Of a stretch of 64,000 bases of DNA, positions 1 through 11,250 are shown in pieces. The stretch covers positions 1,944,501 to 2,008,500 of the forward strand of contig CM067317.1 of NCBI GenBank assembly GCA_034231615.1, written 5' to 3'. The position numbers and the translations under genes were made by a program. The DNA is from Meghimatium bilineatum (lineage: Eukaryota > Mollusca > Gastropoda > Stylommatophora > Philomycidae). The notes beneath the pieces were generated by a model, which was not told where the DNA came from, did no database searches, and was given only the letters and a program-made list of their open reading frames with translations. Position 1 is the stretch's first letter; each line of letters starts with the position of its first letter.

Positions 1-909
1 CTGAGGCCTAGGACCAGTACGTTCCCGGCCAACACGAAGTGCTACCCTATACTTTATCATCACGAAGGCCAATTATACTGAAACACAGAAGTTTCAAAGA
101 GAAAATCGGTGTGTGTTATATTTATATATTTTTCAAAGTTAGGACACGAGCTGTCGTGAATTTCAGTTACCTGTTCGTTAAGTAATCAGTGCGTGTGCAA
201 TTAGTAAAATTTCAAGGAACAGACGGACATGGATGTGAGTATGTCTTGCTAACTATTTATCACAGAACAAAGAGAAGTGAACAATTGTTATATAATTTAC
301 GAACAATCTATTACTATGTGGAGACTATAGTTAAATTCATAAATTCCCCGACAGGACCAGGACGACTGAGAGAAATGAACATTTGTTTTGGTGTTGAACA
401 TTAATAGTGAAGTTAACAATTAATTAGATATTGAATTTATAAATACCATCCCACAAAAATTCATATAATGTCATTCCACAGAGATATATTGAGTTTATAA
501 ATGTCATTCCACGGAGATATATTGAGTTTATAAATGTCATTCCACAGAGAGATATTGAGATCATATAATGTCATTCCACAGAGATATATTGAGTTTATAA
601 ATGTCATTCCACAGAGATATATTGAGTTTGTAAATGTCATTCCACAGAGATATATTGAGTTCATAAATGTCATGCCACAGAGATATATTGAGTTTATAAA
701 TGTCATTCCACAGAGGAGATAAGTAGCTACTTGACGTATTGGTTTCATGCATTTATATATATATGTCAATTTGATAATATAACTCAAGTAGGATTGTTGT
801 TCACACAATTAGCGGTAGGCAGATTAAGGCTATCCAGGGTTAATAGTAGAGTTGAGAGAACGTCACAGAGCTAGTAACGAGAAACTCACAAAAGAGGTGT
901 TGGTAGAAA
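1..909 (+). mobile_element. 5' leader of the gag-bearing LTR retrotransposon (upstream LTR outside window)
   Basis: This stretch precedes the gag-like start codon and contains no long open frame of its own. It does not resemble the end of the LTR seen at 2970-4185, so the 5' LTR and primer-binding site are presumably upstream of the window. Its second half holds a 33-bp minisatellite. The assignment rests on position only: an LTR element with its 3' LTR at 2970-4185 should have its leader here. Confidence 0.5.
455..719. repeat. 33-bp minisatellite in the retrotransposon leader
   Basis: About eight copies of a 33-bp unit containing CATTCCACAGAGATATATTG, separated by TTTATAAATGT-like spacers. 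Unit 3 or 4 is slightly rearranged (a GATCATATAATG variant). Short frames on both strands through it are by-products of the 33-bp period (11 codons). Confidence 0.9.
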
Positions 910-2697
910 ATGGAACAAAAGGCCTTAGCCCCAGTAGCCGACAATGAAGAAGTAGAGAAGTCTGAGCTGCGCGAGTTAATACAAGCCTTAAGATGGCAAG
1001 GCTCGGCTACCAGTATTACGCCGTTCTCAGGGAACGAAGCGCACTTCAAGAGCTGGATAGCAGAGATAGAAAAGTGCGCGTTGTTGACAAGAGCCAGCGA
1101 ATATAACAAGAAATTGTTAGCTCTGCAAGCTAGCAACGGTCTAGTAGCAGAGACGATTAGGCTCAGGATAGAGAGAGTACCAGCAGAATCCTGGAAGGAC
1201 TTCCAAGCGGGATTAGAACGGAGATATGGTGGACTCTCCGGAGCCGAATATGCGCTGGTAATGCTAACAAAGGTTAGACAAAACGTGGCTGAAACAGTGG
1301 AAGCTTTCGGAGACAGACTGTTACGTCTGGCAGAAGAAGCTTTCCCCCAGGAAATTGAGGAAAGAGGTGTAGGGAGAATACTCCTGCACTACTTTGTAGA
1401 AGGGTTGCTGCCAGGAGCGATTAAACGTCACCTCATTGAAACCGATCCCAGCACGCTAGACGATGCTCTCCGTTTAGCACAGACTAAGGAGCGCAATATG
1501 AAGTGGATCGAATTCAGGTTGGGCACGGAGCCCCATGAAAGGGAATCGGATACAGTAGAAAAGACGCTCCCACTAAACCAGGGGGGATTTGACAGATTCC
1601 GTGAAAGGAAACAGGAGTTTCCAGAGAGAGACCGAAGATGCTATAATTGTGGGCAGGTCGGTCACCTCAGGGCAGACTGCAGAAGGGGAGGATGGTATAA
1701 GCACGAATTTCCGCTAGATCAAAAATGTCGAGAAGAGACGAGATTCACCCAGCGATTCCTGGACGTCAGGAAACGACCGTTCCGCTCAGAGATAGGGGCC
1801 TACCAGAGAGTAGCCCAAGATACAGTACCCACAAGAAGAGGACAGGAGGTTGAACGGATAGGAGCAGTGGTCAGGAGGGACCAGAGGGGTCAGGTTATGA
1901 CCATACAGAAAAGGGTAGTTGTAGCCAGGAACGGGCACACGAGAGGAACCAGGACGAACGAAATACCCAGTCGGACGTTTGCGAAACAGAACAGGGGCGA
2001 CAGTAGGGCTAATTTCTCCTCCTCGAGGCGGCGAGAGATAGATAGAGGAAACTGGCGAGTAAATGCCTTAAGAGTCCGCCCGAGCAATAAAGAGAACCCG
2101 GATCGCACAGAGCGACCTTTAGAAATCTTGAAGGAGTTAGAAGTCTGCAAGACAGACAAACGGAAGTCTGACAGTGAGATACAGACAGCAGAGAGGCTAA
2201 CGGCCGTGCTTCAGTCAGAGTTGAGGTCTCTGAGTGAGGTAGCGAGAGAACATTCTGAAGAGATTCAGGAGCCCAGACCAGAGCCCAGGGTTCCGGACGA
2301 GCCAGCCACGGAAGAACACCTGGAAGAGGTGACTTTGGAAAGGCTCGAAGAGAACGAGGAAGACAGCGCATCAGACCACGACACTGATGACGACGAAATC
2401 GCAGCGGATAACTACACTGATACAATCAAGTGCGAGTCACACGATAGCACTGAGACGGAACTGAGGACTCACAGTGAGACAGTTGAAGTGGTGGCACCAC
2501 CTCAGCCTGCGGCAGACAGCACGGAGGACGCACCTTTCCGGAACACTCAGGCCGAGAGTAGACAATGGAACGACGTTGCAGACATCGTTAATACCCAACC
2601 TACGATACAGGCGGTAAGGAGAAAACCGAGGAATGAGGCAGCGTTCAGATTAGCTCGCCAGATCGTTCTAGGTATAGATCATATGAAACAGAACTAA
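910..2697 (+). CDS. Gag-like polyprotein of an LTR retrotransposon, intact, no pol downstream
   Basis: 595 codons, ATG to TAA, uninterrupted in a region where nearly every other TE frame is broken. Residues about 38-205 look like a Ty3/gypsy-type capsid: a FSGNEAHFKSWIAEIE start, then helices ending near the linker. A single CCHC zinc knuckle follows at residues 244-257 (C244, C247, H252, C257), as expected of a nucleocapsid that binds RNA. After the knuckle comes an Arg/Lys-rich stretch (about 258-390) and then an unusually long acidic tail (about 420-560). I see no protease, reverse transcriptase, RNase H or integrase motif; only about 270 bp separate the stop from the 3' LTR. The frame is visibly more GC-rich than its flanks. 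Either a non-autonomous gag-only element or a pol-deleted copy; a domesticated gag is a weaker alternative because the LTR is still recognisable. The Ty3/gypsy assignment is by capsid look only. Confidence 0.85.
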   Translation: MEQKALAPVADNEEVEKSELRELIQALRWQGSATSITPFSGNEAHFKSWIAEIEKCALLTRASEYNKKLLALQASNGLVAETIRLRIERVPAESWKDFQAGLERRYGGLSGAEYALVMLTKVRQNVAETVEAFGDRLLRLAEEAFPQEIEERGVGRILLHYFVEGLLPGAIKRHLIETDPSTLDDALRLAQTKERNMKWIEFRLGTEPHERESDTVEKTLPLNQGGFDRFRERKQEFPERDRRCYNCGQVGHLRADCRRGGWYKHEFPLDQKCREETRFTQRFLDVRKRPFRSEIGAYQRVAQDTVPTRRGQEVERIGAVVRRDQRGQVMTIQKRVVVARNGHTRGTRTNEIPSRTFAKQNRGDSRANFSSSRRREIDRGNWRVNALRVRPSNKENPDRTERPLEILKELEVCKTDKRKSDSEIQTAERLTAVLQSELRSLSEVAREHSEEIQEPRPEPRVPDEPATEEHLEEVTLERLEENEEDSASDHDTDDDEIAADNYTDTIKCESHDSTETELRTHSETVEVVAPPQPAADSTEDAPFRNTQAESRQWNDVADIVNTQPTIQAVRRKPRNEAAFRLARQIVLGIDHMKQN

Positions 2698-2699
2698 GA

Positions 2700-2717
2700 T
2701 CGGAGACAGATCTCCGA
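2700..2717 (+). other. Perfect short hairpin just after the gag stop
   Basis: TCGGAGA, loop CAGA, TCTCCGA: a perfect 7-bp stem starting three bases after the TAA. In retroelements, structures placed at the gag stop can promote recoding, but there is no pol frame here to be recoded into. It may be a relic or chance. Confidence 0.6.
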
Positions 2718-2958
2718 ACTAACCGGAAAGATGGCGAAAGTGGTTTTTTTAAAAATGTAGTTTGTATATAACATACCATTAAATGTACATAGTTGATACA
2801 AAGTTGTAGCTTGATAAAAGACAGAATGGTTGGAGGGGTCACTGTTTTTTTCAATTATTATATCCGGAAAAATTTATGCTTGGCCTTCCGCCTCGGCAGA
2901 ATTAAGTATAGACTTAGATTCGCCTCGACACAAAGCCGCATAAAGTTTTTTTTGTGAC

Positions 2959-2969
2959 AAGGGGGCGAG
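2959..2969 (+). promoter_or_regulatory. Polypurine tract of the LTR element
   Basis: AAGGGGGCGAG lies directly before the TGTGATAG start of the LTR. A purine run at this spot primes plus-strand DNA synthesis in LTR retroelements. Placement against the LTR edge is the evidence. Confidence 0.7.
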
Positions 2970-4185
2970 TGTGATAGTATCTGGTTGCAGAACCCTTCAC
3001 AGGCAGGGGGTTTCACAGTAAGAAGTGAGAACCCTTCACATATAGCAAAAGATGAACGGCGTGAAATGCAACACATTGAATGTTTTGCTCTTGTGTAAAT
3101 GTTGTCACTATGGATGCTAGTGGCACACCATGCAAAGGTGTGTTTATCTAAGAAAGTGTCAAGCGACGATAAAACACAAACGTGTGTTTTTATAGGAACG
3201 TGTCAAGCTATGATCAAGTGCAACGTTTGTTTACCTAAGAACATGTCAGATAATAGACAGACGGGAATCATACCAGGTAGAAGCTTCCTGGTTGGTCTGA
3301 GGCAACGTGGGATTATTGTAACCAGACGGATCAATTTCTGATTGGTCAGAGCTTTTCCTCTGGGGAAATGAAAGCTTTTGATTGGTTGGAAGTTTCTGGA
3401 AGTTGGGAGAAACTTAGGAGTGGAGGACGGAGAGTGTGGGATCAGTCGAGAATCCGAGGATCAGTCGAGAATCCCGGAGCAGTCGACAGGATCACACAGA
3501 GTCCCCGGGACGTGTGTGGAGAGTTAGTACTTGTCTCACAGGAGACAAGTCCCTTGTTTGACTTCAACAACTGGAAACAAAGTTAGTTGACCAAAAAGTG
3601 AGATTAGTGGTAGATTAATGAGATGGTCTAGAATCTCACTAAGCTTGTACCAGAACGTGTGCTTAATTCTGGAAGTGTTAGAATAGTATGCAATCTTGAC
3701 ACTGTATAGTTTATATTGGCGATAGATTATACGTCTAGTAAAATAATGAGATAGTTCATAATCTCATTAAGCTCGTACCAGAACGTGTGCTTAATTCTGG
3801 AAGTGTTAGAATAGTATGCAATCTTGACACTGTATAGTTTATATTGGCGATAGATTATACGTCTAGTAAAATAATGAGATAGTTCATAATCTCATTAAGC
3901 TCGTGTCATAACGTGCGCCTATAATTCTGGAAGTGTTAGAATAGTATGCAAATCTTGACATTGTATATTTTATATTGATGATATATTATACGTCTCGGAG
4001 ATATCAATTACTCCAGAGTATAATATTGGTTGTGTCGTTGGTTTGAAGTTATATTAAACGACATTCTGATTATGTATTAAGAAGTGACTCTGTGTTCATT
4101 GATAAGCACTTATTAAAACCAAGAAGAGATCTACGTCAGCAGTCATTGTTGATCAAACATAGAACCCAGGGTTCGGATCGCAACA
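2970..4185 (+). mobile_element. 3' LTR (about 1.2 kb)
   Basis: Begins TGTGATAG right after the polypurine tract and ends GATCGCAACA, giving the TG...CA termini usual for LTRs. The next bases are ATAATAATAATG, in which a target duplication could lie, but the 5' LTR is outside the window so neither LTR identity nor duplication can be tested. The LTR has a 128-bp sequence in three tandem copies. No integrase or pol precedes it. Confidence 0.7.
3617..3997. repeat. 128-bp tandem triplication inside the LTR
   Basis: Three consecutive copies start with AATGAGAT at 3617, 3745 and 3873 (period 128). Copies 1 and 2 are nearly identical; copy 3 is more diverged and has small indels. Each contains TTCTGGAAGTGTTAGAATAG and ends ACGTCTAGTAAA or a variant. 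Repeats within LTR U3 regions often duplicate promoter elements; no TATA box is assigned here. Confidence 0.9.
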
Positions 4186-4299
4186 ATAATAATAATGCTG
4201 TTCCTCTTCATTCAAAACTAATAAACATCTTCATTCAAAAGTAATATACAGTAACAACTCAACTCCTTCCTCCTTCACAAGAATATACTGTTACATCTC

Positions 4300-4440
4300 A
4301 ACATTCATCCATTGGTGTCTCAACATTCATTTATTGGTGTCTCAACATTCATTTATTGGTGTCACAACATTCATCTATTGGTGTCTCAACATTCATCCAT
4401 TGATGTCTCAACAACATTCACCCATTGGTGTCTCAAACTA
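4300..4440. repeat. 22-bp minisatellite
   Basis: About six imperfect copies of a unit containing GGTGTCTCAACATTCATT. The copies differ at CATT/CATC and one carries a three-base insertion. Confidence 0.85.
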
Positions 4441-4599
4441 AGGCAGCATTGTTTATGCAGCTTACACTGCGCTGATGTCATCAATGTGCTACACCTATAT
4501 CCATGCTGGATTATATGGTTATTGTTGTCGTTGTTGTAATGTTGTTTCTTCTTCTGTGCTCACTCTCAGGTAAACTACATGAGAGAGTATACGCATGAT

Positions 4600-4900
4600 T
4601 ACCACCTGGGAGGACAAATCTTTGAAGTGGAGATGGGACTTAGTCCAGCCAAGAGAGGATGTAGTCCAGCCAAGAGAGGATGTAGTACAGCCAAGAGAGG
4701 ATGTAGTCCAGCCAAGAGAGGATGTAGTCCAGCCAAGAGATGATGTAGTACAGCTAAGAGAGGCTGGAAACTAACATTGGTCGGACTATTCCTGACATCG
4801 AGCAGGACTACAGTCATGCCCAAGCAAACACTGGTGCTGAAGTCGGAGATACCGGGACAAGAGGCACAACAGCAACCATGATATCACGCAACACGACTAG
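4600..4900 (+). mobile_element. Dispersed LINE-5'-end-like repeat with internal 21-bp expansion
   Basis: Shares order and wording with the copies at 46545-46800 and 61470-61640: a segment with GGCTGGAAACTAA, then GGTCGGAC, then GAGCAGGACTACAGTCATGC, then GCTGAAGTCGGAGATACC. Its upstream part has been expanded five-fold: the 21-bp segment around AGTCCAGCCAAGAGAGGATG repeats across about 4655-4752. The same kind of sequence heads the LINE at the end of the window, so this is probably the 5' end of a related element. Confidence 0.7.
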
Positions 4901-6650
4901 ATAACATGTCTTCACAACAACACAATTACACCATTTAGGCCTAGAAATCCGTTTTCTGCACACTTTTAATTCGAATGAGCTTCCCTAGCCTGGACAACCT
5001 TCCATTCTGACGTCATTTATTACACGGCGCCCTTCAACTTTGCAAGCCAAAATATGCCGCTTGGTGGCAGTCTCCAGGGTGAAAATGAGTTCAACTTGGG
5101 TCGACTGCGTCTATTTTGTATGGGGGTGTTCTGCTGTCAATGAATTTGTATAATTAGTCGGTCCATTGCCCTTTGTGTCTGGGTACTAAATATTTTCTGA
5201 TATTTAAGCTTGGTACGGGTATAGGAACAATATCAACAATATAGGTTGAACTAGTGGTGGTTGTTCTCGTAGTCAAAATTTCGTAACACTTCATTCAAGT
5301 TTGAGCTTCTACATGTATTTTTTAATGTCTTCCCGCCTTTTTGTTTCCACAATACTGATACCAGAAGATAACTGAAAACTTGCTCTCAAGTATTAATATT
5401 GTTTTTGATTATGGCTTCGTATACCATTTTCTCAATTGTACTTGCACATGGTGCTGCGATACCTTCGTAATGCACTCAATATAATAGTTCTACACCTCCG
5501 GAACTTGCTCACTACGATCATTTTCGCGAGTTATGGAACATGACAGCACAGCAGATCATTTCATGTGTTGTCATAGTTTTGTTGCGACAGTGTTTTGACT
5601 GTGTGGGGGGGGGGGCAATAGCTGCTTTAAAATGTATTATGATCATAATGGACACTGCTAGAAAACAGTATAACAATATATTAACTGACATCAAATACTC
5701 TTTGTATTACTGTTAACTGTATTTTTTTCATAACCGCCCCCCCCCCAATAGTCTGTGCGTTCATTGTAAAGTGGATCGATCCTGTGTGTACGTAATTACT
5801 GTTGTTTTTTGCAATTCTCGTTCCATTTCAGTCTCAACAGTCCAGACACAGCTCATAAAACATTTGCCAGATAGTTTCACATGGGTTTTGAAAGTGTTTC
5901 CGGTGTGCACACGTGAGTTGGTTTATTTAGGATCTTGGTTATCTTCTAACTGGGATTTCACTGAGAGAGCAATGCAGAAACCTTGTCCACCCAGCTGCCA
6001 TATAAATAAATGCTAACATAATATTAGCAGCAGAATAACAAGTAATTCAGCATTATAACTGTCATTATAACTGGGGTGGGCGGAACATGTAGGGTCTGGG
6101 CTGGATTTACAGTCAAGGATTTCGTGAAGTGCTCCACAACAGCCTCTCACATTCCATATGCAGTTGATTGCTGTAGATGCTACTGTCTGGTTGATAATAA
6201 GCTTCTTGCATCAAAGAAATCATGCACAAACGCGCCAATAGCCACATATTCACGAGGTACCCACGTTTCAAACAAGGATTGCTATGGGAGCGGCCGAGTG
6301 CATGGCGGTAAGCCTAGGCCCCTTATTTTTCTTTTCTTGCCTAATCTCGATAACCTTACCAAGGATCCTGAATGGTGAGGAGGAACATCTCTACCTTGAG
6401 TGGATTCCAGCTGCAGCGAGAGTGTCTTGCAAACTAACATTGTACCTACAGTGAGAACATGTCCTAATTTTGAGCTACTGGAAGCAGAGTCAAGAAATCT
6501 CATGAGGAATCTGGAAACTCGATGCTGGGGAGAATCGTGAAGGCATTGTATGCTAGGCCGTGACACGTTCACAAGAAATACTCGGTCAGAATGAAAGCTT
6601 GCCTCTCGTGAATGTGACCAGCGGGGAATGCATCTATGTGAACCCAAACT
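4901..6650. other. No gene recognised
   Basis: I see no domain-bearing frame here. There are two homopolymer tracts, G-run near 5586-5596 and C-run near 5738-5747. Frames of 60-100 codons (for example 5771-6016 and 6076-6378) have no recognisable motif. The last 370 bp may already belong to the decayed LINE that follows. Confidence 0.5.
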
Positions 6651-7545
6651 GAATCCCCAAAAGCAAAGACTTTTTATGGAGAATTCATGAGAGCAAATGG
6701 CCACACGAGTCAGATAGAGGAAGACATTTGCATGCCATTCTTTGGGATGGAGATGTCTGTAGCAAACAACCAAACCCACAATGCCAGTCAAACAAAATCT
6801 ACAATACGTGCTCAGGCGTCGCAATGGTTACCAAGGCGCGTACAAGACATCACTCGCATGTTCCTTGCGAAAAGTCAGAGAGCGGGAACATAAACATCCT
6901 ACAACTGAACACAGTAGACATACAAAACAAGATCTCAGAAATAAAAATAACATTACAAGAACGCAACGTACTTGTAGCGCTCCAGAAAACAATACCAGCA
7001 GGTATTACAGAATTTAAAGAAATGACCATCACGGACTACACACAGCATGAATGTAAATGTATGACGTGTCAGGGCATTATAACACTTATTAAAAATGATG
7101 TCCAGGTCACCGTAACCAACAGTTCTGAGGGAGACATAGACCACCAGAGAATAAAAGTATGGGATAAAAACATTACCTTGTATACTCTACACAATATTTA
7201 CTGTCTCCCAACATCATCAACAAGTCTTCCAGAGTTTGAGCCCACAGTAAGGAGAACCATCATATCTGGCAAGTTTAATGCACATATTCCAACCCTTGCA
7301 TCATAACAAAAGAGGACTAGAGATTGAAGACATATGCAACAGTTCAAATCTAGTCCTACTACAGACCTTGGAGACTCTATCAACACTCTTACACAGGGTA
7401 CACAATTCGCCCAGCCAACCAAATCTGATATTTGTTTCATCTCACATGGCAGACAACAGCACCATCCTAGAAGATGTGGGTAGTGACCATCGGCCATCCT
7501 AACAACATCGACCCATTTCACAGATTACACAAATCGCGGTAAGGC
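6650..7545 (+). pseudogene. Decayed LINE, AP-like endonuclease region
   Basis: From about 6890 the plus strand reads like the endonuclease of a Jockey/CR1-like non-LTR element: INILQLNTVDIQNK at the start (family NILQWNANGL), an LVALQKTI block where IQET is expected, and a closing block with GSDHRPS just before 7502, matching the conserved SDHRP of this nuclease fold. The parts lie in different frames (6728-7306, then 7278-7502), and the tryptophan/asparagine and QET positions are degraded, so the enzyme is dead. Confidence 0.75.
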
Positions 7546-7760
7546 CATCTTGGAACTTGATTAGAAACTGGCCTCCCAGCACGTGGGGCATTCCCACAAG
7601 TGCTCCGCCCTCTGTTCCAGCAGCCATTCGACTCGATGGTGTTTCGAGTCTAATGTTGCCTAAAGAGACGTCGACATCAGGGCACAACTCTGGCCCTTGC
7701 GACAGGTTTCTTTGTTGTTCCGCCCACACACGATGTGCCCGTAACTAGTTCAAGCACAAC
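7545..7760 (-). mobile_element. LINE 3'-end fragment shared with 30653-30740
   Basis: TTGATTAGAAACTGGC followed by a CACGTGGGGCATTC/CACACGGGACATTC block and AGTGCTCC(A/G)CCCTC occurs here and at the edge of the RNase H-bearing LINE at 30653. That LINE runs on the minus strand and this is its terminal 3' part. Here it sits just downstream of another LINE's endonuclease, presumably as an insertion. Confidence 0.6.
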
Positions 7761-7794
7761 GTCGGAACAACATAGTAACTGTTATCGAAGGTTA

Positions 7795-7935
7795 CGACTA
7801 CGGGATTGTATAAATGACGTGCCATGAAGCTTCTATAAGAAGATAACCTCAATATAAAGGCATGTCATCTACTAAGGTTTTCTGTTGCATGGTTGGTTTG
7901 TCTAGTGAGCCATTGGTGAGACCCACAGATGCAAC
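7795..7935. repeat. Dispersed ~120-bp repeat, copy 1
   Basis: Contains GTCATCTACTAAGGTTTTCT followed by a GTTTGTCTAGTGAGCCATTG block and GAGACCCACAGA. Diverged copies are at 37885-38015 and 39475-39600. No coding or structural signature recognised; probably a small transposable element or LINE untranslated piece. Confidence 0.65.
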
Positions 7936-8079
7936 CGCATGCGGTTTACTAGGTACTTACTAGGTACAGTAAGTAACTGATGCTGGGTTCAGTGAAATCA
8001 GCAGAAATGCTAACATAAACGTAACATACAACAAAATCTGCACTATAATTCTAGCGCCGCTAAAAAGCTTATCCCACGG

Positions 8080-9200
8080 GAAAAGGTCAAGAAATACAAA
8101 AACCAGCTATGCCGGTACACTATACCGGAAAAGATCGCCGCAGGAGGGACTGTCACAAGGCTCCCCTCTAAGCTGAAAACGCTTCCTTATTTTCAATGAT
8201 GATCTAGCGGAACATCTCAATGTGTCAAATGAATTGTTTGTTGACAACCTTGCCATCTGGACCACTGATAAATATCCCATCCTGGCAAAAACAAACATCA
8301 ACAGAGCTTTTCTCGCAATCTCCGTATACTGTGAGTTGTGAAAACTACAAAATTAATACACAGAAAACTGTTGACACTATTTTTTCACGAAGTCACAAAA
8401 CAGCTAAATGATTTATCAACATCATAATGAGTGGGGGAATATTAACAAATGAAGAAACCCCAGTATACCTTGGAGTAAAACTAGACAGACAACTAACACT
8501 ACCAGACCGCATAGAAAATCTCAGAGAAAAGCATGTAAACGCCTAAACCTCATTAAGAGACTAGATAGTACAAACTGGGGGGGGGGGGCGGGGGCAAACA
8601 GACTCTCCGTCAACTGTATCTTGGTTATATGAGATCAGTAATTGATTATAGCCTTCCCCTCCAGACCATTGTGAGCACTACTACGATCTCATCCCTGAAT
8701 AGGGTGCAGAAACAAGCTCTGAGACGAATCTGTGGAGGGATGCAATCAACACTCACAGCAGTATGTGAGATAGATGCAAATGTAGATCCGCTGGATATCA
8801 GCCGGAAAAGAGAGCACTGACGGAAGCAGTAGAATGGTACAAGAGACAAAAGGAGGACCATCCAAATAAAATACTTATTGACACTTGGAAACAAACAAAA
8901 AGACTTAAACAGCTAATCTCTAATAGATTTATACAAAATGACAAACAGCAATTACCGCAAGAGAGAGAACTAGAAAATAAATCCCCTTCCTCTACCCCCC
9001 CCCCCCCCCCCCGAGAACTTTCACTAATCAATTTTCAAAACAAAATTACTAGATAAAACAGTCAATAGGGGAACACTAACAACAATCCTGAGGACATGTG
9101 CCTTAGAAACTATAAACATCTACCCATCATCAGTAATCACGGTATACACTGATGGATCGGCTTTAGGGGTCACCTGTTTTTCAGGATATTGCGAATAAAC
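8080..9200 (+). pseudogene. Decayed LINE, reverse transcriptase end and RNase H start
   Basis: Around 8220-8300 the plus strand reads NELFVDNLAIWTTD, the position of the catalytic F/Y-A-D-D motif; both critical residues are altered. Downstream come RT C-terminal blocks (RVQKQALRRICGG near 8700, the trait of thumb-region helices) in several frames, and near 9140 ITVYTDGSALG, the first aspartate block of an RNase H domain, which then breaks off. Homopolymer G (8578-8589) and C (8996-9012) tracts interrupt it. Probably continuous originally with the endonuclease remnant upstream. Confidence 0.7.
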
Positions 9201-9660
9201 GGATCCGACCGTGCATGGCATGAGCCACTGTTACTCATGACTTTCGGTTTCCATGAACCAGCGCAAGAAGACAGTTAACACTGGGAATACCATCGTTGCA
9301 CTTGACCATTTCAAGGGCCTGGTTAAGATGACTAGTTGTAGGAAACACTTGACCTACTTGCTCATTCTGGACATATTGTCATCACAAAAGTGATAATTGT
9401 GAAAGATACACGATTAAAGATAGATGATTACAGATAGATGATTACAGATAGATGATTTATCGCAGCCACTTGTGCGCTCTTATTAAGAGTTTTTAGCTGG
9501 TGGCGTCTATCTCCTCTCGAGCTATTCTCATCGATGAGAGAACTCGCTGGGGGACTGTGTGTGTGTGTATGCATCTAATGTGATACCCTTAAGACCCTGA
9601 CAGGTTACGGGAATATAGATAAATAGATATAGATTATGACTGTTTCTCATGTTGTTTGCT
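9201..9660. other. No gene; short 17-bp repeat
   Basis: Nothing coding. Around 9405-9458 an imperfect three-fold GATAGATGATTACA repeat is present. Confidence 0.5.
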
Positions 9661-9664
9661 TTAT

Positions 9665-9990
9665 CTATGTGATGTGTCCGTTACAGAACGTTGTCCTCAC
9701 TGCCACTCTGTAAGTCTCTCGGTTCTGTGCGAGCTATCCAGCTTCTTCCAGTGTCATGTTCAGGAATGACTTCAATGCCCTTTGTCCATCGTAGTCTTGC
9801 CCTGCCATTTGTTCTCTTTCCTGTAACTTTTCTCTCCATGATTAATCTTTCTAAAACATTCTGTCTTTTTATATGTCTGAAATATGTTAGATTGTGTTTT
9901 TTGATAGTTTTGAGGATCCAGTTTGTAACTTTGATATTCTGCTTGCCTCTTGTCATAGATTTGTTCACCTGTGATGTTTTTATTAGGCCA
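9665..9990 (-). pseudogene. LINE C-terminal remnant
   Basis: Minus-strand frame 9681-9968 ends a non-LTR retrotransposon ORF: NLTYFRHIKRQNVLERLIME (family YFGHV.R), then GKRTNGRARLRWTKGI, then a W-and-R-rich terminus. The same 3' sequence recurs at 17225-17430. The frame is open for 95 codons but has no RT domain, so this is a 5'-truncated copy. Confidence 0.75.
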
Positions 9991-10314
9991 TTGCTAATCT
10001 ATTTCTGATATCTGTTGAGCAATCTCCTGTGTTGATGGTCGAAAAATTACATCACAAGCAGACCATGAATTCAAAAAAACAAAATGGCTAATGTTAAGGG
10101 AGATTAAATTATGTTTCGAATGTGCATAGAAGGGATTATCGTGGTCATTAGGGACTGCTTTCTGATGAATCAATCTGTGCACTACGCACTGAGAGTTTCC
10201 CTGGCCCTCAAGGGGAGACAGTGAGGCATTCTAAACCTATGACGCAGATCGATGTATCTAGTTACAGCAAAATGTCTAGGGTTAGACCTAATCCTAACCC
10301 TAACACCACGCCCC

Positions 10315-11250
10315 TCCCTAAACTTTTGTAACATATGTGCACTAGAATTTTTGTAACATGTGCACTACAATGCATGCAACATATATGTGCACTAGAGTGT
10401 AACATGTGCACTATAATTGTAACATATGTGAATAAGTAACATAACATTGGAGCACTATGTTTGTAACATGTGCACTAGAATGTCTGTAACATATGTGAGC
10501 ACTAGAGTGTAACATAGGTGCTCTATGTTTAAATCATATGTGCACTAGAATGTTTGTAACATATGTGTGCACTATAATGTAACATGTGCACTATAATGTT
10601 TGTAACATATATGTGCACTATAATGTAATATGTGCACTAGAATGTGTGTAACATATATGTGCACTAGAGTGTAAAACATGTGCACTATGTTTGTAACATA
10701 TGTGTGCACTAGAATGTTTATATCATATGTGAACTATAATGTCTGTAACATAGGTGCACTATAATGTAACATGTGCACTAGAATGTTTGTAAGATATGTG
10801 CACTATAATATTTGTAATGTATGCACTATAATGTTTGCAACATATGTGCACTAGAATGTTTATATCATATGTGTACTAGAATGTTTATATCTTATGTGCA
10901 CTAGAATGTTTATATCTTATGTGCACTAGAATGTTTATATCTTATGTGCACTAGAATGTTTATATCTTATGTGCACTAGAATGTTTATATCTTATGTGCA
11001 CTAGAATGTTTATATCTTATGTGCACTAGAATGTTTATATCTTATGTGCACTAGAATGTTTATATCTTATGTGCACTAGAATGTTTATATCTTATGTGCA
11101 CTAGAATATTTATATCTTATGTGCACTAGAATGTTTATATCTTATGTGCACTAGAATGTTTATATCTTATGTGCACTAGAATGTTTATATCTTATGTGCA
11201 CTAGAATGTTTATATCTTATGTGCACTAGAAAGTTTATAACATATGCACA
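10315..11250. repeat. 25-bp minisatellite, about 37 units
   Basis: Unit contains GTGCACTAGAATGTTTATAT plus CTTAT. From about 10895 to 11230 the period is a strict 25 bp with almost no variation. From about 10315 to 10890 the units are irregular in length and carry many variants (GTAACATATGTGCACTATAATG types). Confidence 0.95.

Noticed and set aside
2009-2425. 138-codon minus-strand frame inside gag
   Set aside because: It is a shadow of the gag frame; no domain and no separate evidence.
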